DNA from: Strigamia acuminata
Taxonomy: Eukaryota > Arthropoda > Chilopoda > Geophilomorpha > Linotaeniidae
Assembly: GCA_949358305.1 (NCBI GenBank)
Contig: OX442316.1
Location: 1,922,001 to 1,986,000 of the forward strand
Reading direction: 5' to 3'
Length of the DNA stretch: 64,000 nucleotides
Part shown: positions 1 through 8,863 of the stretch, piece after piece
How the letters are laid out: every line of letters begins with the position of its first letter
How positions within the stretch are numbered: the first letter of the stretch is position 1
The notes under the pieces: generated by a model
Database searches by the model: none
Seen by the model: the letters and a program-made list of their open reading frames with translations, nothing else
What the model was told of the DNA's origin: nothing
Made by a program: the position numbers and the translations under genes

Positions 1-895
1 ATAGTAAACATTCCAGAATAGGGAACTTCAGCTAAGATAATTGAAACACATGTCTAAAATAAATTTGCATAAGATCAAACTGTTTTAACTCACTAAAAGT
101 ATTGTGTCTACAATTTCCCAAATGTGTTGCAATCACTGATTTGTTTGGTTTCATCAAGACCACTGAAATCTTTTCCTAATAAGAAAATATTGGAATATAT
201 GAAACATCTAAGAATAGTGTACAGAATAAGTAGAAGAATATGCAATGTCCTAGACTCCTAGTGGCAAATTGATGATGAAAGTGTGGCAAACTTATTCACA
301 ATAACAAAACTTCTGCATAAGTCTTCAAATAGCCGAACAGTTACCCTCAGAGTTTAGCTTTACCCATCACACCTTTATTTGGACTTTGGAGTGACACATT
401 GTTTACCTTACTTGAAAAGGTGGAAACACAAATTCCAATGCTTGCTTTTACTTGAAAAAGCGGCTAAAAACTTGCCCGCTTGAGCAAACGTAAGCTTGCG
501 TTTTTATTCAAAGCTTTGTCTTGAAGGGAGTTTGTGCTCACTCGCTCCGATCAAACTGAGTTTGATTTACCAGCTTCAAGCTTGCTGGTGTTTTGGTCAT
601 GTGACTTTGACAGCCAATCAGAATCATGAGGAAATTCTTGGAGGAGACCTAGCTAGCTTGAGTTTGCCAATTAAGCTGGCAAGCCAAAAGCGGGTCAAGT
701 GAGCTTGTAAATGACTCCCTCTTTAAACTTTTTAAACAAGCTTTGGAATTTTACCCGCTCTTTTGTCTATAAATTTTAGACTGACATTACGCTTTTTGAA
801 CCTTATGCTAAACTTTTGTCCAGGAACGATTTGTAAACAAACAATAAAAATTACTATGGTTAATTACAAGGCCCGGGCAGCAATTTGAAGCTTCG
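1..895. other. Intron or flanking DNA, no gene seen
   Basis: No coding exon is visible. The stretch probably lies in the intron downstream of the last visible DEG/ENaC exon (minus strand). The part from about 410 to 760 is rich in short CTTG/CAAG and AAGCTT motifs that recur in both orientations, with AATTCCAA near one end and TTGGAATT near the other. This suggests a decayed foldback element, but the arms are too diverged to define. Confidence 0.4.
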
Positions 896-907
896 TTATT
901 GGCTAAC

Positions 908-1721
908 CTTTATTTTTGAATGTAGTTTCGGTAAACTCATCAATTCAGCATTTTTCCAAATTGTTTCGAAACTATATTTCTTCTGCAGCTGATATAATTC
1001 CAAGAGGTCAACATCGCACCAATTTTTTGTCGCATTCTTCTTAGCGGCATACATCTTCTTCAGTCTAGCAATCCGGTCGTTAACACCGCACACAGTTATT
1101 GATGGGAATGTGACGTTTTTAGCCGCTTCTACTACAACAACGTTCTGTTTCGGATATATCAAATAATGTCTCGTGCGATGTACAATCATGAACACTGCCA
1201 AAGATATGCAAACTAGAAGGATTCCTTTCTGGAAAATCCTGGCGGAAAATTGAATTATTTGGGAGTTATCAATTTGAGGTTCCGAAATGATCTTTCTCAA
1301 ACGTGTTTGAATTTGCACTTCTTGGTCGGTTAGTCGATATGACTCATACTTTTGTTTTGACCACAGTAGCAACGTCTGCAGAATGTCCAGAATGGAAAGT
1401 AAGGAAAATCCCATAAACAAACCCAAACTTCCACCAATATCCGTCATCAGATCAATTTCATCGTATGCAAGATGTTCAGTAAACCGCATTTCCGTCGTAT
1501 CCCCCGCAAAGAAACTTATTGCACTATTAATGCTTGAATTTGCAGCACTTATTACTGGGAGTACATTATAAACCAATTGATTGCAAGTTCGCGAGCAATT
1601 ACAATCTTCTACTTCAGGGATTAGAATCGTCCTAATATAATTCAAGTAGTTTTCATGTGCCGTTCCAAAATCGCTGGAATTGCAAAGTGGATGTTTGATC
1701 TTCGGGTCAAAAAAAGGAAAT
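908..1721 (-). CDS. DEG/ENaC exon bridging TM2 of one unit and TM1 of the next
   Basis: One uninterrupted exon. The acceptor CAG is at 1724-1722, and the donor AAG|GTTAGC is at 908/907. It encodes the end of the first ectodomain (CNCSRTCNQLVYNV), the GGS selectivity-filter region and TM2, a charged linker, a second hydrophobic segment (ILLVCISLAVFMIVH) and FPSITVCGVN. TM2 exits to the cytosol and a DEG/ENaC TM1 starts from the cytosol, so the join makes topological sense for a concatenated subunit. If translation stopped at 896, the product would end as one full channel plus the first quarter of a second. Confidence 0.75.
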
Positions 1722-3843
1722 CTGAAATATTAAGTCAAAATTGATTTTCCGTTGTAAAATCACACTATTACCAAGACCAGAGAATGGAAGCTGCAGCTAC
1801 GGCTTTACCTGCTTTAACTGCATTGCTTTCGTAGGCAAAATAAGCAATGCCTGCTACAATGGGCAAAGTCTAATGTAATTTTCTGGTCATAGTGAAATAG
1901 AAATAGACGCCAGTGTAACTAACCTACAACTTGTTCGCGAACTAAGTTTTCTTTTGAAACAATCCTTGTAACATTTATCAAAACTTTCATCACTTCCACA
2001 TGGATGAGTTGGAGTATTACGGAATTCATACTGCAAATAGAAAGAAATGTGTTTTAACTGAGTGCAAAACACTTTGCAACGAGTTTTAAGCCATTGCAAG
2101 CGAAACTGCCTGAAAAGGTTCCACATACTTGTACAGAGCCCCTTCCCAAAAGTATTTAAATTTTCCATTTTTTAAAAATTATATTTCATCGTCACAAAGT
2201 TGACACTGTGTGAACAGTTTTCACTCCTGTTTGTGTTGGTGTATTGGATTAAAACAAAAGAAAATAGCTGAGAGGTTAAATATACAAACAAAAAAATACT
2301 TTTGGTAAAGGGTTGTAGGCACCATTAATAATTTGTCATTCTGCAAGAAATTCCTTATTTTCTAATACATACGGTTCTGAGATTTATATTCAAGTCATAA
2401 TCGTATCCACTCAATATCGGCATAATATACTGGAATTCTATTTTGTCCATAACCGACATCTGTACAATAAAAGAGGAGAATAGTTTCAGAAGAGGTTGAT
2501 GTTTTTTTTAGGATATTATTTGTTATTTTCAAATTTACATTGAATATACTTACCATAACAAAAGATGGAGTACATTTTCCTTTACGAAGATGTACCACGA
2601 CCCGTTCAAGTAACTGTTTCCCTTTTAATGTTCCAACTATAAAATATACAAGCAAAAATGTGAAATACTTAAAAAACATTTTGCATTATTGATTACCATT
2701 TGCTACTGTGCACTGACCAAAAAAAGATTTTTCTGTGTAAACATTCACCAAACTTGGATTTAAAATATTCTATAAAAAAATCAGTCATTTATGAAAACGT
2801 TGAAATCTTTTTGGAAGTGTCTATTGACAGGGGAAAAAACTTGATACTGGTAAGAGCCAAAGATGGCATACAACCAAATGTGTCCGGCATAAGACCAATG
2901 GTATACATTCAAACATGTACCTACGCTATAAAACCAAAGATGGAGTATGGAGTATTAAATTTGTATACAAGTTTACTCTTCATTTATTATCATGATAAAT
3001 TTGAAATAAATGTGAAACTTGTCATCAAATTTATTTTTCGTTTATGAACAATTTAAACAATAAAAGCAATCTAAACTTAGAAAATAAGTTAATAGAGATT
3101 TATCTACTTCCAAAGGATCAACAAAATAAAATAGATGATGCAAATGTGACTACCCGGAGGAAGAATTCAACCCCAAAAAAGGAAGTAAAAATTCAAAAAA
3201 GGGAAGTTAAAACCCCGGAGCAGCGTCAAAAGAGAATCATAAAGAATCCTGGTTCACATTTTCAAGAATGCTTTCCCAGATAAAAGAGAGACATATTGAT
3301 ACATTTTGGATCAGTTAGGTTACAATGATATTTTCTCCTGGCAGCAGACATTGCCAATACTTTTCTGTTTACCTTTTTATACTCTACCCTTTCTATAGTG
3401 TTTGAATAGTTGTTTTTGTATTCCCATACTTTATCGTAGCTTGTGTTTATATTATTTCCCCAAATCCATAAAAGCGGTGCAGCGCAGATTATAAAATTCG
3501 AAGTTTTTCCACGAAGAAAACGATCCATAAATTCGTTTTCGGAAGCACAAGCTTTCAAATCCGGCAGCTTCAGTGAAGTCATCTCATCCATTCCAATGTC
3601 AACCGACACTGGATAACTCAGGTAATATTGAATCCTATCCACTATTTGGTAAGTGCTGAGAGAGAAGCAAAATATCACAATAGCAGCCCAAGCGAATCGG
3701 AGTTTCTTCGACAGTTTTGGGTCAATCAAATCTTGAAATGCTGACATTTCAAAATTAATTTTTCGGTTTTTAGAAATAACGTTAAGGACATCTCGACGAC
3801 GTTTTTCACGTAAACAAGATAATATTCTTTTTGGCGGTCTCAT
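908..3843 (-). CDS. DEG/ENaC (pickpocket-like) channel fused to a second channel N-terminus
   Basis: Degenerin/ENaC channels are trimeric amiloride-type sodium channels with two membrane segments around a cysteine-rich ectodomain. Model on the minus strand: exon 1 from ATG 3843 to about 3324 (the donor is uncertain), then 2636-2554, 2459-2373, 2030-1924 and 1721-908. The last four borders have AG/GT sites and matching phases. Exon 1 holds the cytosolic start and TM1. The exon at 2030-1924 carries the ectodomain segment CYKDCFKRKLSSRTSC and joins in frame to FPFFDP of the next exon. The last exon contains the thumb cysteines, then IGGSLGLFMGFSLLSI (pore and TM2). Oddly, it stays open after TM2 through a linker of about 50 residues and enters another TM1 followed by FPSITVCGVN, the conserved post-TM1 motif. 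A donor at 907/906 suggests that more exons lie left of the window; otherwise a stop follows at 896-898. Confidence 0.8.
3262..3843 (-). CDS. DEG/ENaC first coding exon (N-terminus and TM1)
   Basis: Starts with an ATG at 3843. A basic cytosolic stretch precedes the hydrophobic segment FAWAAIVIFCFSLSTYQIV and the short post-TM1 helix IQYYLSYPVSVDI, then LKLPDLKACASEN, the place of the family's FPAVTIC motif. Potential N-glycosylation sites follow (NTS, NLT). The open frame runs to 3262, but the phase needed by the next exon (2636) favours a donor near 3323/3322, CATT|GTAACC. That choice is uncertain because a second phase-compatible GT lies a few codons later. Confidence 0.7.
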   Translation of the reverse strand: MRPPKRILSCLREKRRRDVLNVISKNRKINFEMSAFQDLIDPKLSKKLRFAWAAIVIFCFSLSTYQIVDRIQYYLSYPVSVDIGMDEMTSLKLPDLKACASENEFMDRFLRGKTSNFIICAAPLLWIWGNNINTSYDKVWEYKNNYSNTIERVEYKKVNRKVLAMSAARRKYHCNLTDPKCINMSLFYLGKHS

Positions 3844-4500
3844 GTTTACTGCTGATGGTGCACCAGGGTTGATAGAGCACTAGTAAAATAAAGCTTAGCA
3901 TATTTTCATTAGCCTAGCTAAATCAAGATAAACTAAGTCATAGTCAATTACCATGTTTACATAGATAAGTGAAAATCCGAATATTACTTTACTAAGTAAG
4001 ATTTTGACGTAAGATTCAGTTCCACAGTCTCATTTTAACCGCAGACCATGTCCCAGAATTGAAAGCATTCTAGTGAAACAAAGGTTAATATATTTTAGTA
4101 CTACAACCCCTGGCAAAAAGTATTCAAACATGAGGTACCGGTACGATTTATTTAATTTTGAGTTTGGACCTGTTTTACTCTTAAATAAGAGACAATATAG
4201 ACAATTCAGAATATACACTTTATTCCTTCATGTATTGATAGTTTGTGGCCAAAAATTCAAATAAACAGGTCAAACCGTTTGTCCAGAAAAGAATTTTCTG
4301 TCCGACCTAGGAGGGAGAAAAATATTACAACATGATAAATGTTGGAAAAAAGTTTTCAAACTTGAAAATAATAAGCAAATTTTTAGCAGCGAAATTAATT
4401 TCACTAGTCCAATTTTACTGGGGATGCATGTTTATATCATTTACTCTGATAAGAATTTGAAAAATGGCAGCACAGTCTTCTACTCAGGTGTGTTATATTT
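3844..4500. other. Gene-free stretch with a Tc1-like end
   Basis: No coding exon is seen. At about 4098-4125 the sequence ACAACCCCTGGCAAAAAGTA resembles the outer end of a Tc1/mariner-type inverted repeat, and a similar TTTGTGGCCAAAAATTCA lies near 4241. I could not find a matched far end or a transposase, so this is at best a remnant. Confidence 0.3.
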
Positions 4501-4540
4501 GTCTCGGGTGTGATCACTTGGCGACCCACGGCGACCAGCG

Positions 4541-5128
4541 TCATTGCCACATGCCGCTCAATGGCCCTAAGGTCATCCCTCCTCGTGGAGTAGTATGACC
4601 CAGTATAGAGAAGGAGGGAGCTGAGTGGTGTGAGAAGTAGAGAAAAGAGCGCTCGGTCTTAACCGAGACAGAGGTGTGTGAAGTAAGGGCCTGAAACCAC
4701 ATGAAACCACATGAAAAGTCCGATTGGTAAAATAAGAGGAAAAAAAGCTTAACTGGCTCGGGGCCGATGGAATGGTCTCGGAGGCTATTTAAGACGTAAT
4801 CCTGAGGGGGGGTGTCAAATGCCTTGGATACATCAATTTTAGCCAGATAAAGAATGTTAGCATGATCACAAGAGTGAGTGATGTCAAGGTACAGGGAACC
4901 AATGAGTAGGAGGGCACTGGAGTCTGGGCGGATACCATATTGGGTTTGGGGGGAATGGCGGGCGAGGGCAGGGCGAATCTGCACGAGAATGCAATAATCC
5001 GCTATCTTGCTCAATGGGGGTAGGGAAGAAATAGGCCTAAAGTTTGACACCATTATGAATATTGTTTGATCGAAAGGGCTAGCAGTAAAAAAAACACTAG
5101 TCTGTGCTGACTCTGCTCTCCTCCCCAT
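4541..5128 (-). pseudogene. Non-LTR retrotransposon reverse transcriptase fragment, copy 1
   Basis: The minus-strand frame shows reverse transcriptase blocks typical of non-LTR (LINE-type) elements: FRPISSLPPLSKI, then QYGIRPDSSALLLI and LAKIDVSKAFDT (motif A with its catalytic Asp). There is no motif B or YVDD box, so this is a fragment. Positions 4710-5102 match 8192-8584 almost base for base. Outside that block both flanks differ from the second copy, and this copy carries a small tandem duplication (ATGAAACCAC) at its left junction near 4700. Confidence 0.75.
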
Positions 5129-6658
5129 TCACCACAGCGTTGCTCAGTTGTGTGATGGTGGATCCACTACAGCCTCCATGAGTTGTTGATGGGCCGTACA
5201 GGTGAGTATGACAGAATGGTTACGTTTAACTGGCCTAGTCATACATGGGGCTTCCTTCCTGTGTATGACGGGTCGATTGCCGGTGTGGCGTGCCTTCGCA
5301 GCACTGCCAACACACGGGTAGATGGGAGTCGCCAACTCCTAGACAACAGATTAAAGGCCAACAACCCAACAATCTGGAGTTTGTTGTCTTATTTACACGA
5401 GTATGCATCCGATCCCATGGTAACCAGCCCCCACGCTGCCATGGAAAAAACCATACCAGTCACGAGGATAATTTTTAGTTTAGATTGTCTACGGGTTTTT
5501 AGGTGGAATCTGGAACACTCCGAATTACACGCTATTCCCTAAAACGCCCCCCGAATACCTGCTAACAGAAACGTCCCGAGTCTACCATTGGTTCGTAGGC
5601 CCTAAAAGGTTCGTAGGCTTAATGGATAAGGTGGCACTGGTGTGACCGGTGTCCAATTTGCATGTGGATGAATAAAAACAAATAACAAAGAGAAATTCTA
5701 TGCGTTGCTCAAGTTAAGATTACGGATCAATACTTGTATACATATTATTAACAGAAGTGCCTAACATTAATTTAATTTATGGCTGTTAATTAGGATACTA
5801 ACGAGGCAAATTCAGAATTCACAAGTTAAATGTTTGTTTTTATTACTAAAATAATGGATTATCATTGCACACGACAGCAGTAATAAAACGATAAACAATT
5901 TAACTGCTGCAGGACTATGCTGCGCACTGTGACGATTCTACCTTTTGACTGATAATAATAACGTATTATTAGCAGTTTTTAACTAAGATAAGCTTACATG
6001 TGCGCGAAAGTGAAATAATACGGAATAATACGATCTTACGATAAATGGAACATGACTATGTTTACTACAATGATTACTGGGTTCTGGGTCAAACAATCCA
6101 TGAAATATTCAAACGCAGTGGCTGTATAGCCCGGTCATAACACCGTCCAGGCAGCTGTACGGTCCGGACAGGTTTGCTCAGATCCGGACCCAATCAGTAC
6201 AAAGCAATGCAAAATTTGCTCTTTGGTCCGGATAACTCCCCCTTCCGGCATCTGGACAAAGCAATGCATCCCGTATAGAGATAAATCGCTGTGTAGTCCG
6301 GATAAAAACCAAAAATGCCGATTTTCTAATGCAACAAATTACAAAAGAAATTAAAAACACTAAAATTTAAATAAAGATTTAATTTATTGCAGGTTCACAA
6401 GGGTTGGAAAAGGAAATTTGCGTTAAAGGTACCGTTGCGCCATGTGGACGTACCTTACCGCCCCGTTTAAATGCACGGGTTCAATAAGGCGCCAGCCCCA
6501 AATAAGCGCCGGGTCCTATGTCCGGACTACACTGTAATCCCTGAAATATTCAAATAGTCCCTAAAATATTCAAACACATTATTTCATCCCAAAAAAATAA
6601 TAATAATAAAAAAAAACATTTCAAACCAACTGCATTCTAAAATAAACTTTTCTTTCAG
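5129..6658. other. Intergenic, repeat remnants
   Basis: No convincing exon. Between 6130 and 6540 the motif GTCCGGA/TCCGGAC recurs at least six times, and CCTGAAATATTCAAA or close variants lie on both sides (near 6093 and 6540), which looks like an old inserted repeat. The short open frames at 5144-5542 have no recognisable domain. Confidence 0.35.
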
Positions 6659-6834
6659 ACATTTCACTTGCTTCAGTCATCCTAGCCATGATCGGCAAGA
6701 TCGGAATAACAATCTCATACGCCGTCCCTCTAGTCGTGTTCGGCGTGGCAGCGGTGCTCGCTGGAATCCTCGCTCTTTTTCTGCAGGAGACCAAGGGTGC
6801 CAATTTGCCGGACACGGTGGAAGAGGGCGAATAG
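6659..6834 (+). pseudogene. Orphan last exon of an SLC22-type organic cation transporter
   Basis: After the acceptor TTTCTTTCAG (ending at 6658) the plus strand encodes a 58-codon exon ending in TAG at 6832-6834. It contains AMIGKIGITISYA, the start of TM10 in SLC22/MFS organic ion transporters, and LFLQETKGANLPDTVEE, the hallmark C-terminal ETKG..LP.T motif after TM12. The family's intervening segment (TM10 end, the loop with the AELYPT-like motif, and TM11, roughly 45-50 residues) is missing, so the two ends are fused in frame. No upstream SLC22 exon is visible on the plus strand back to position 1, where a DEG/ENaC gene lies on the other strand. A decayed gene fragment is most likely; a terminal exon of a gene with a very long intron is the alternative. 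Confidence 0.65.
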
Positions 6835-7155
6835 TTTGGCAAGTCATGATTTCTGCTAATCATTTAGTCATCACATTTATTTGTATGATATTCATGAGTT
6901 TTCTAAACATTTTTTTTTTTTAATTTTAACTTTAAAATAATTTTTTTGTGTTGATTTTTTTTGTAAAAAGGGGATTGTTTATTGTAATGTTTAATTACAA
7001 TGACTACTGTCATTTTAATCCAAACTCTTTATTAACAAGTCGAAAATTCCTAGAAGGAATATCCAGAATGAATTCAATCAGTTTACAAATGAAATTAATT
7101 CTAACATGTCTTTTGATCTATACTGTGATGATCCCACAGTCACCAATAATTATTA
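6835..7155. other. AT-rich spacer
   Basis: T-rich runs near 6909-6960 and no coding signal. The stretch ends at the ATTT repeat that marks the tail of the adjacent non-LTR element. Confidence 0.4.
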
Positions 7156-8640
7156 TTTATTTATTTATTTATTTATTTATTGCAAAAACATTCCGGTGGA
7201 GTAAATACAAGATAAGAATTAAACAGTTTTTTTTGTTGGTTGAGAAGGTAGTTGCCTACTCGTTTGTGTAAGTGCCGGCAATGGAAGCGGCAACAGGACG
7301 CAATGGGTCGAACATCGATGATCTCAAGTCGCTTAGAAGGTTGTTCCAGAGGGGGTACACCGATAAGGAAACGTGTTACTCATGTAAGTGGACTGCCGAG
7401 TGGTAACTTCAAAACAATGGCGGCGAGGCAAACGGGCGTCGACATCTGACTGGTAGTGTGTGGCAATTTTATGGGCTGGATGGTCCACATTACGGACAGC
7501 ATCAGCAATCGCCGTGATGTCGTGAAGGCGGAGAAGGATATCCAAATTCAGGAGGCCAAATTCATTACATACTGGAGTGATGTGATTATGGCCGGGACGG
7601 TTGAATGCGACACGAATAATGGCATTATATGCGGTTGCAAGCGGGACTTTGAATCTGCAAGCGGTGGAATTCCAATATTGGGAAGCGTAGGTAATAGTAG
7701 GGTGAATCTTGGTCTTTATGTAGGTGATCATTTCAGGTCTCGACAGTACCTTTCTGAGGTGTTTAATGATAAATAACGACCGGGTGAGGAATCTGACAAT
7801 ATGGCGGATGTGGGGTGTGAAGGTTATTGTCAAAGATGAGCCCCAGGACTGTGATTTGTTCGCCAGGGTATGAGGTCACAGCTCTCGAGGGTCTCCTAAA
7901 AATAATAGTCTTAGTCTTGTCTTGGTTGAGAGTCATGTCATGGGCCGCGTACCAATCAGCGAGTGATGCAAGGTCCGGGGAGAACTGAGTTTGGACGGGG
8001 GGGGGAGGGTTCATGGCCGTTGGTGTTGGACTGGGTCAAGAAGTTATCATCAACATAAAACCGAATACGGGACACCAGTGGGAGAGACAGAATAGGCTCT
8101 GCCACCGTGTTGTACAGCATAGTACCGGTGGTAGTGCCCTGTACAACACCACGTGTGATGGGGAAGTCAATTTGTGCTGGATCGGAGGTGACATGAAAAG
8201 TCCGATTGGTAAAATAAGAGGAAAAAAAGCTTAACTGGCTCGGGGCCGATGGAATGGTCTCGGAGGCTATTTAAGACGTAATCCTGAGGGGGGGTGTCAA
8301 ATGCCTTGGATACATCAATTTTAGCCAGATAAAGAATGTTAGCATGATCACAAGAGTGAGTGATGTCAAGGTACAGGGAACCAATGAGTAGGAGGGCACT
8401 GGAGTCTGGGCGGATACCATATTGGGTTTGGGGGGAATGGCGGGCGAGGGCAGGGCGAATCTGCACGAGAATGCAATAATCCGCTATCTTGCTCAATGGG
8501 GGTAGGGAAGAAATAGGCCTAAAGTTTGACACCATTATGAATATTGTTTGATCGAAAGGGCTAGCAGTAAAAAAAACACTAGTCTTAGGATCTGTTGAAT
8601 AACCAATTCTAATGTCTTTTTTGGGTAAATTGAATGGCAC
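7156..8640 (-). mobile_element. Non-LTR retrotransposon, 5'-truncated and frameshifted, with (AAAT)n tail
   Basis: Read on the minus strand, the order fits a LINE-type reverse transcriptase: FRPISSLPPLSKI and DVSKAFDT (8640-8192), RGVVQGTTTGTMLYNT (motif B, about 8100-8150), FYVDD (catalytic box, codons at 8046-8057), LNQDKTK (about 7930), and a C-terminal block ending PVCNEFGLLNLDILLRLHD (about 7833-7333). At least three reading-frame shifts separate these blocks: one near 8180, one at a C-run near 7985-8000 and one near 7800. The copy is therefore dead. The 3' end has a short untranslated region (about 7190-7300) and a tandem tail, ATTT on the plus strand, at about 7156-7185. The clade is unassigned; a tandem-repeat tail rather than poly(A) is seen in CR1, RTE and related clades. 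Confidence 0.8.
8192..8584 (-). repeat. 393-bp duplicated RT block (second copy at 4710-5102)
   Basis: The segment runs from CATGAAAAGTCCGATTGG to AAAAACACTAGTC and matches 4710-5102 in the same orientation with no difference that I can see by eye. The flanks differ on both sides. That implies either recent duplication or gene conversion, or two insertions from one source with different breakpoints. Confidence 0.75.
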
Positions 8641-8863
8641 AAGTTTTAAATTAAATTAAAGATTTATTTACAATTTGACTTATAATTATCTAAGTTTAAC
8701 ATATCTAAGCTAAAAGTTAGCAATGTTCAGTACTTACAGTTTTTCTTGGGCAAGAACACATTTCACTTATTCTTCTGGCACAATTGACATTCTTCTGCCA
8801 TTGCTGATCGGGCTTCTTTATTCGCGTCGAACGCCTGTTTGAGCTCGTCTGGAGTGTGGAGAA
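8641..8863. other. Spacer between non-LTR element and satellite
   Basis: AT-rich sequence with TTAAATTAAA near 8645 and no coding signal. It ends where the 18-bp repeat begins. Confidence 0.4.

Noticed and set aside
431-756. Possible foldback element in the left margin
   Set aside because: Only short scattered matches between the arms; the boundaries cannot be set.
1770-1870. A candidate extra DEG/ENaC exon (frame reading LPIVAGIAYFAYES)
   Set aside because: No acceptor/donor pair keeps the frame to the next exon, whereas direct joining of 2030-1924 to 1721 gives TSCRFPFFDP in frame.
2700-3283. Plus-strand frames of 115 and 79 codons opposite the channel gene
   Set aside because: No recognisable domain; they lie in a channel-gene intron and run into its first exon on the other strand.
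4098-4260. Tc1-like ends near 4.1-4.25 kb
   Set aside because: The two ends are not matched as inverted repeats over a useful length, so I do not define an element.
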